Shown here: positions 15,559 through 19,039 of the stretch, piece by piece
Numbering within the stretch: the stretch's first letter is position 1
How the letters are laid out: the number at the start of each line of letters is the position of its first letter
Source: Bacteroidales bacterium UBA3709
GTDB lineage: Bacteria; Bacteroidota; Bacteroidia; Bacteroidales; UBA932
Direction: 5' to 3'
Assembly (NCBI GenBank): GCA_002372015.1
Contig: DFIA01000011.1
Coordinates: 1-19,039 of the forward strand
DNA: 19,039 bases
The notes under the pieces: generated by a model
What the model was told of the DNA's origin: nothing
Databases searched by the model: none
The model's input: the letters and a program-made list of their open reading frames with translations, nothing else
Position numbers and translations under genes: made by a program

Positions 15559-16650
15559 CTACTTTCTAAACAAGCGTTCAAATAACATTCTTGGATAACC
15601 ATAGAACAAAGCTCCTATGGTAAGAAATGTGTTCATAACCGAAATTCGGGCAAAATCTGCTCTCTTACGAAAATGACTCACCCTGTCTTTAGAGTATATT
15701 ACATCTATCGGCACCTCCACCAAACTTACACCCCTCCAAGCCATTCTTACAAGAACTTCTGTTTCAAATTCATACCTATTTCCTAAAAAGCAGATTTTTA
15801 GAATTCTGTTCAATGGATATAAGCGCATGCCACTCTGAGTATCTTGTAATGCTCTTAACGTCTGAACTTTAAGCCAAAAATTAGAGAAATTGTTTGCAAA
15901 CCTACCGCCCGAATCAGCACCTCGGCAATTACGACTCCCTATTACGATGCTACTATAGCGGTCTTTCTCAGAAAAGTCTTTCCACTTTTCGATAAGAGAC
16001 TCCGCACCGGAAAGCGTATGCTGCCCATCTGCATCAAATACTATAGCATACTTAAATCCAGATTCTGCTGCTCGCTTAAATCCTTGCCTTATAGCATAAC
16101 CCTTCCCCTTGTTTTTATCGTAAGAGAGTAACTGATAAGGAAAGGCTGCACAAGCCTCGTTACAACTTCCGTCTGTAGAACCATCATTCACAGCTATTAC
16201 CTGATAACCAAAATCTTGTATAGATTTTATAACACCGGCTACTGTTTTACTATTGTTGTAGAAAGGCACTACAAAACATAAATCATGGCCGCTGGGCTTT
16301 AGTACAGCACTTATAGATGCAGCCTTAGTATCTGTTAGAAAGAAATTAGCTTCTGCAATCAGATTATCTTCTTGTTCAGAGATATTTATCTCCACTCTTA
16401 CAGAATCTGCTGAGGCATCGAGAGCTATTTTGAATCTTGCATTTTTAATAGTGGTTACACTTAGCCGCCGCTTGAGAGCCACACTACACAGTTCTTCCAA
16501 CATTTCCACCAGCAGAGCACCTGGAACTATCGGCTTTTCGGGAAAATGACAACTTAGTATCCAATGAGCACTGCAGATGCTTACATGTGCCTTTATTGTA
16601 TTGCCTTCAAATGCACAATCCTGTATCCGAAATAATCCCGCCGACTTCAT
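15559..16650 (-). CDS. FabZ-like hotdog dehydratase fused to a GT2 glycosyltransferase
   Basis: A 363-aa bifunctional protein. Residues about 1-118 are a FabZ/ApeI-type hotdog: HFPEKPIVPGALLVEML carries His35 and Glu49, and their spacing of 14 equals that of the catalytic pair in E. coli FabZ (His54, Glu68). From residue 121 a GT2 domain follows: CFVVPFYNN, VNDGSTDG (Asp155), and the metal-binding DAD at 205-207 in FDADGQH. Further family marks are DTQSGMRLYP and NRYEFETEVL, as in dolichyl-phosphate-mannose-synthase-like GT2 enzymes. It probably dehydrates hydroxyacyl-ACP intermediates of the polyene and glycosylates the product or its head group. The C-terminal region has one hydrophobic stretch near 340-356. 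It starts 4 bp after the LolA-like gene and ends 3 bp before the exporter gene, so it is firmly in the operon. Confidence 0.88.
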   Translation of the reverse strand: MKSAGLFRIQDCAFEGNTIKAHVSICSAHWILSCHFPEKPIVPGALLVEMLEELCSVALKRRLSVTTIKNARFKIALDASADSVRVEINISEQEDNLIAEANFFLTDTKAASISAVLKPSGHDLCFVVPFYNNSKTVAGVIKSIQDFGYQVIAVNDGSTDGSCNEACAAFPYQLLSYDKNKGKGYAIRQGFKRAAESGFKYAIVFDADGQHTLSGAESLIEKWKDFSEKDRYSSIVIGSRNCRGADSGGRFANNFSNFWLKVQTLRALQDTQSGMRLYPLNRILKICFLGNRYEFETEVLVRMAWRGVSLVEVPIDVIYSKDRVSHFRKRADFARISVMNTFLTIGALFYGYPRMLFERLFRK

Positions 16651-16654
16651 AGTA

Positions 16655-17266
16655 TCAGTTAAAAAGTTGCTGATCTATATCAGTGTTTATGCTAACAGAA
16701 GAAAATGTAATCAGAGTACGACCAGCCGTATTAACTATCTCAAAACTGCGAATAAGAGTACTCGAAGTATCAAATTTCATTATTATGCGCTCCACCACTC
16801 CTTTCATTTTGGCAGAAGTGGGTTGTACGTTTACTATAAGCTCTTTACCTTCTACTTTATAAGACAAGGCAAAGTCTTTTATATCTCCTGAAAACTTACC
16901 GATAAGACCAGTGATCATTCTCCCCATATTGGAAAATCCTCTGGATAATGCCCCATCTCTCTGCCCATTGCGTACCATGTAGCCACCCCGTGGGCTATAA
17001 ACTCCGTAGTTCTTGCTATTATACTCCCAACGCATATAAGCCGGTGATTTGTACCAAATTTTACCAGTATTAACAACTTCCTCGCTCAGCATTGCAAGTT
17101 GCTTCTTTTCCGTAAAATCTGCACTCATAGTCTGCATATTGGCGGCAGAAGCTACTATCTTTTCAAATATAACTTTTTCTTGCGCACTCTGAGCCATAGC
17201 CCGTCCAAGCCCCATAAAAGAGAGCAGCACTATTATTGAGTATGTTTGCAAAAGAGTTGTTTTCAT
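16655..17266 (-). CDS. LolA-like outer-membrane lipid/lipoprotein carrier
   Basis: A 203-aa periplasmic protein. Residues 1-25 are a signal peptide (AMA-Q). The mature part has the LolA pattern: MQTMSADFTEKKQLAML, then GKIWYKSPAYMRWEY, GGYMVRNG, and a late FEIVNTAGRTLITFSSV strand pair. LolA homologues in aryl-polyene and flexirubin clusters are thought to carry the hydrophobic product across the periplasm, and this copy sits between a membrane protein gene and the dehydratase-glycosyltransferase gene of such a cluster. It is therefore more likely a pathway-specific carrier than the housekeeping LolA. A 36-bp gap separates it from the upstream gene, with no promoter visible. Confidence 0.85.
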   Translation of the reverse strand: MKTTLLQTYSIIVLLSFMGLGRAMAQSAQEKVIFEKIVASAANMQTMSADFTEKKQLAMLSEEVVNTGKIWYKSPAYMRWEYNSKNYGVYSPRGGYMVRNGQRDGALSRGFSNMGRMITGLIGKFSGDIKDFALSYKVEGKELIVNVQPTSAKMKGVVERIIMKFDTSSTLIRSFEIVNTAGRTLITFSSVSINTDIDQQLFN

Positions 17267-17302
17267 AACAATGCCCTTCTTGTTTCAGAGGTTCTTAATG
17301 AT

Positions 17303-17659
17303 TTATTTTTGTACAACAAGTATTGCTCCCAAAATAATCAGAGCCACGCCTATATATCTTACAGCCGGTATATGCTCCTTAAAAACAACCGCTGCAACTA
17401 TCAGTCCAAGTACATAACTAAAGCTTATCATAGGATAGGCCGCACTAAAAGGATATTTACGGAGAATATAAAACCATAGTATTGAGCCGCCACCCATACA
17501 AAGCCCGCAAAGCAAAAAATTTAAGTCTGTGAGCAATTGCTTTATGCAATGCCAAGTAAAAGCCAGTTTATCTATTTTGTTCATAGTAAACTTTAAGAAC
17601 ATCTGTCCTGCCACCAAAAGGGCACTCTGTACTACAGACAAAAGAATCAGTTTGTACAT
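17303..17659 (-). CDS. Small EamA/DMT-type membrane protein (four helices)
   Basis: A 118-aa protein with four predicted transmembrane helices (about 3-24, 44-66, 74-93, 98-116), the size and layout of SMR/EamA half-transporters such as ArnE/ArnF. The motif FSAAYPMISFSYVLGLIVA (71-89) with the AYP turn and the closing helix GVALIILGAIL are typical. It probably works as a dimer. Its start overlaps the end of the chain-length-factor gene by 13 bp, so it belongs to the polyene operon. By analogy with ArnE/F it might flip a glycolipid or polyprenyl-linked sugar used by the GT2 enzyme; that is inference, and the substrate is unknown. Confidence 0.75.
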   Translation of the reverse strand: MYKLILLSVVQSALLVAGQMFLKFTMNKIDKLAFTWHCIKQLLTDLNFLLCGLCMGGGSILWFYILRKYPFSAAYPMISFSYVLGLIVAAVVFKEHIPAVRYIGVALIILGAILVVQK

Positions 17660-18600
17660 AGGCTCGAAAACAAAGTAAATGAATAAGTGTTACGGCAACA
17701 GTTTACAAGCAACATCTTTTGTGCCCTGTTACTTTCCAGCATACTGCATGCTATGTAGGTTCCTATCGCCGATGCAGTAAGAAATTGGCCACTATATTGC
17801 TTGTATGTTAATATTCTCTTTCCTTGCGGGAGAAAAGCAAATTCATTACTTCCCGCACCGCTAAAATCGGAGGTTATTATAGTATCTATATCTTCCCACG
17901 AAAGATTGTGTTGCAACAGCATACGCTCCAACTCCCTTAAATGATTATTTCTGCTGATAAGCACATCGTCTATACGCGCAACTGCGTTGTGAGGGTTGGA
18001 AGACAACATAAAAGCAACCGAGGCTTCTGAACAAGGCAAGTCTTTCCATATCCCCTCCCTGTCTAAAAGAGAATACATGGTTTCTGTAAGCTCATCTGCA
18101 GCACATAACAACACATTAGAAAATTCTCCCCTGCTCAATAACATAAAAGACTCAAACATAGCATTCTCAAACGCCAACCCATCATGTAAGTGCGTAGAGT
18201 TAAACCCATTACATCCAAGGTGTATGGCTATCTGAGAACCTATTGTATTGGGAGTAGAGGTTATAAACTTAGATGGGTTAAGCATAGTTTCTCCTTCCCT
18301 AACCATCTTCAGCAGAAAAGACTCTGTATCTGATATGCAACCAAGACCTGTACCGGTAACTATAGCATCGGGACACTCAATTCCTGCCTTTTTTAACACA
18401 TCCTTTGTAACCGCAATACTTCTCCTGAGCACCGAACTCATCCGCCTGAGAACCATTGGAGAAAGAAAAGATGTGTAATCAGGTTCTTTGCACGGCACCA
18501 TGCCTTTACTGTCTATAGGCAAGAAAGCAGAGGCTGCGCAAAAAGGTTCTTGTGCAGAAATCTGAGAAGCCGATACTATGTACACATTGCTCTTGCTCAT
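17647..18600 (-). CDS. Ketosynthase-like chain-length factor (KS-beta), catalytically inactive
   Basis: A 317-aa thiolase-fold protein of the beta-ketoacyl synthase superfamily, shorter than a full ketosynthase (about 400 aa). It shows the family pattern (DAIVTGTGLGCISDTESFL, PSKFITSTPNTIGSQIA, LLCAADE), but the active-site segment reads NSTHLHDGLAFENA (134-147), with no cysteine at the nucleophile position, and the C-terminal His/Lys/His motifs are absent. This is the profile of a chain-length factor that pairs with an active ketosynthase, as in aryl-polyene clusters (ApeC-like) and type II polyketide systems. Its ATG overlaps the stop of the active ketosynthase gene as ATGA (18597-18600), which favours equimolar production of the pair. 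Confidence 0.8.
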   Translation of the reverse strand: MSKSNVYIVSASQISAQEPFCAASAFLPIDSKGMVPCKEPDYTSFLSPMVLRRMSSVLRRSIAVTKDVLKKAGIECPDAIVTGTGLGCISDTESFLLKMVREGETMLNPSKFITSTPNTIGSQIAIHLGCNGFNSTHLHDGLAFENAMFESFMLLSRGEFSNVLLCAADELTETMYSLLDREGIWKDLPCSEASVAFMLSSNPHNAVARIDDVLISRNNHLRELERMLLQHNLSWEDIDTIITSDFSGAGSNEFAFLPQGKRILTYKQYSGQFLTASAIGTYIACSMLESNRAQKMLLVNCCRNTYSFTLFSSLCTN

Positions 18601-19039
18601 AATTGCGGAGATGAAATTATCAACGATGTATCATTTCCACCAAACCCAAAAGAATTAGACATTATATGCCGCAATTCCACACCAGTTAGTGTTTTTTTTA
18701 CCGGAGAAAAATTCAACGTAGGCTCCTTTTGCTCAAACCTGAGATTGGCCGGTATAAACCTATTCGCAAGACACAGAATAGAAATCACTGCTTCCAGAGC
18801 AGCGGCAGCACTTGTGGCATGCCCCGTAAAGCACTTAGTAGAACCTATGTATGGCATTCTTTCTCCAAAAAGTTCCATTAAAGCCACTCCTTCAGACAAA
18901 TCGTTATTCTGTGTACCAGTTCCATGAGCGTTTACATAATCTATATCAGATGCTATCAAACCGGTTCTACCTATAGCTTTCTGCATGGCCATAAGTGCCC
19001 CGCGCCCATCTGGAGAAGAGGCTGTCTGGTGAAAGGCAT
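18597..19039 (-). CDS. Beta-ketoacyl-ACP synthase (KAS II/FabF-like), C-terminal part; gene runs off the right edge
   Basis: The frame is open to the window edge, so only the last 146 complete codons are present; the Met at 18992 is internal. The fragment starts AFHQTASSPDGRGALMAM, the usual FabF-family sequence before the catalytic histidine. It has NAHGTGTQNND (first catalytic His, codon at 18924-18926), STKCFTGHATSAAAALEA (catalytic Lys and second His) and the NSFGFGGND loop near the end. With these it is a canonical active ketosynthase; the cysteine lies outside the window. It forms the likely heterodimer with the downstream chain-length factor. Whether it is the elongating ketosynthase of an aryl-polyene pathway rather than housekeeping FabF is inferred from the operon. 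Confidence 0.9.
   Translation of the reverse strand, partial: AFHQTASSPDGRGALMAMQKAIGRTGLIASDIDYVNAHGTGTQNNDLSEGVALMELFGERMPYIGSTKCFTGHATSAAAALEAVISILCLANRFIPANLRFEQKEPTLNFSPVKKTLTGVELRHIMSNSFGFGGNDTSLIISSPQL

Noticed and set aside
1..19039. Insertion sequences, phage genes, CRISPR arrays, tRNA genes
   Set aside because: No transposase, integrase, regularly spaced repeats or cloverleaf-type sequences were seen on either strand, so mobility of the left region is not demonstrated.

Overview
The window looks like chromosomal DNA from a member of the Bacteroidota, probably a Bacteroidales-type organism. Base composition is AT-leaning. Several intergenic regions carry the phylum-specific promoter pattern (TTG or TTTG, about 16-20 bp, then TAnnTTTG). 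Translation starts mostly lack a strong Shine-Dalgarno sequence. The gene families (WG-repeat caspase, Tricorn-type S41 protease, flexirubin/aryl-polyene-type genes with fused domains) also fit the phylum. No rRNA, tRNA, CRISPR array or insertion sequence was found.

Left third (1-6240), accessory or conflict-like. A minus-strand gene enters at the left edge; only its first 22 codons are present and they resemble the N-terminus of an AAA-family ATP-binding protein. Next is a tight minus-strand operon read from right to left: a CHASE2 membrane sensor without a visible output domain (3260-4384), a secreted or periplasmic caspase-family protease with WG-like, coiled-coil, Ig-like and C14 domains (1037-3238), and a FecR-like/DUF4384-like envelope protein (246-1040). 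Upstream of it lies about 550 bp without a gene. On the minus strand this holds a Bacteroidota promoter, a long imperfect hairpin and an intrinsic terminator, so it is either an independent structured RNA of about 310 nt or a long attenuator leader of the caspase operon. Divergent from it, on the plus strand, is a two-gene toxin-antitoxin-like module (4934-6170): an XRE regulator with a helical C-terminal domain, and an AbiEii-type nucleotidyltransferase. A perfect 8+8 bp palindrome overlaps its promoter, and its mRNA is predicted to be nearly leaderless.

Middle (6240-10250), housekeeping. A bidirectional terminator separates the toxin from a minus-strand Tricorn-type protease of 1088 aa (beta-propeller, PDZ, S41) with catalytic-residue spacing like archaeal Tricorn. 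Divergent from it is a DJ-1/PfpI-family protein whose stop codon overlaps the stop codon of the next minus-strand gene.

Right half (10246-19039), one long minus-strand operon with overlaps or very short gaps. In transcription order: the 3' part of an active beta-ketoacyl synthase (cut by the window edge), a ketosynthase-like chain-length-factor without the active-site cysteine, a small four-helix EamA/DMT membrane protein, a LolA-like carrier, a FabZ-like hotdog dehydratase fused to a GT2 glycosyltransferase, an MMPL exporter fused to a PlsC-type acyltransferase, an alpha/beta hydrolase, and a second acyltransferase. This is the gene complement expected of an aryl-polyene/flexirubin-type pigment-lipid pathway: ketosynthase pair and dehydratase build the polyene, glycosyltransferase and acyltransferase attach it to a lipid-like head group, and MMPL plus LolA-like proteins move the product to the outer membrane. 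Acyl carrier proteins, ketoreductase and the aryl starter enzymes are not in the window and should lie to the right of 19039.
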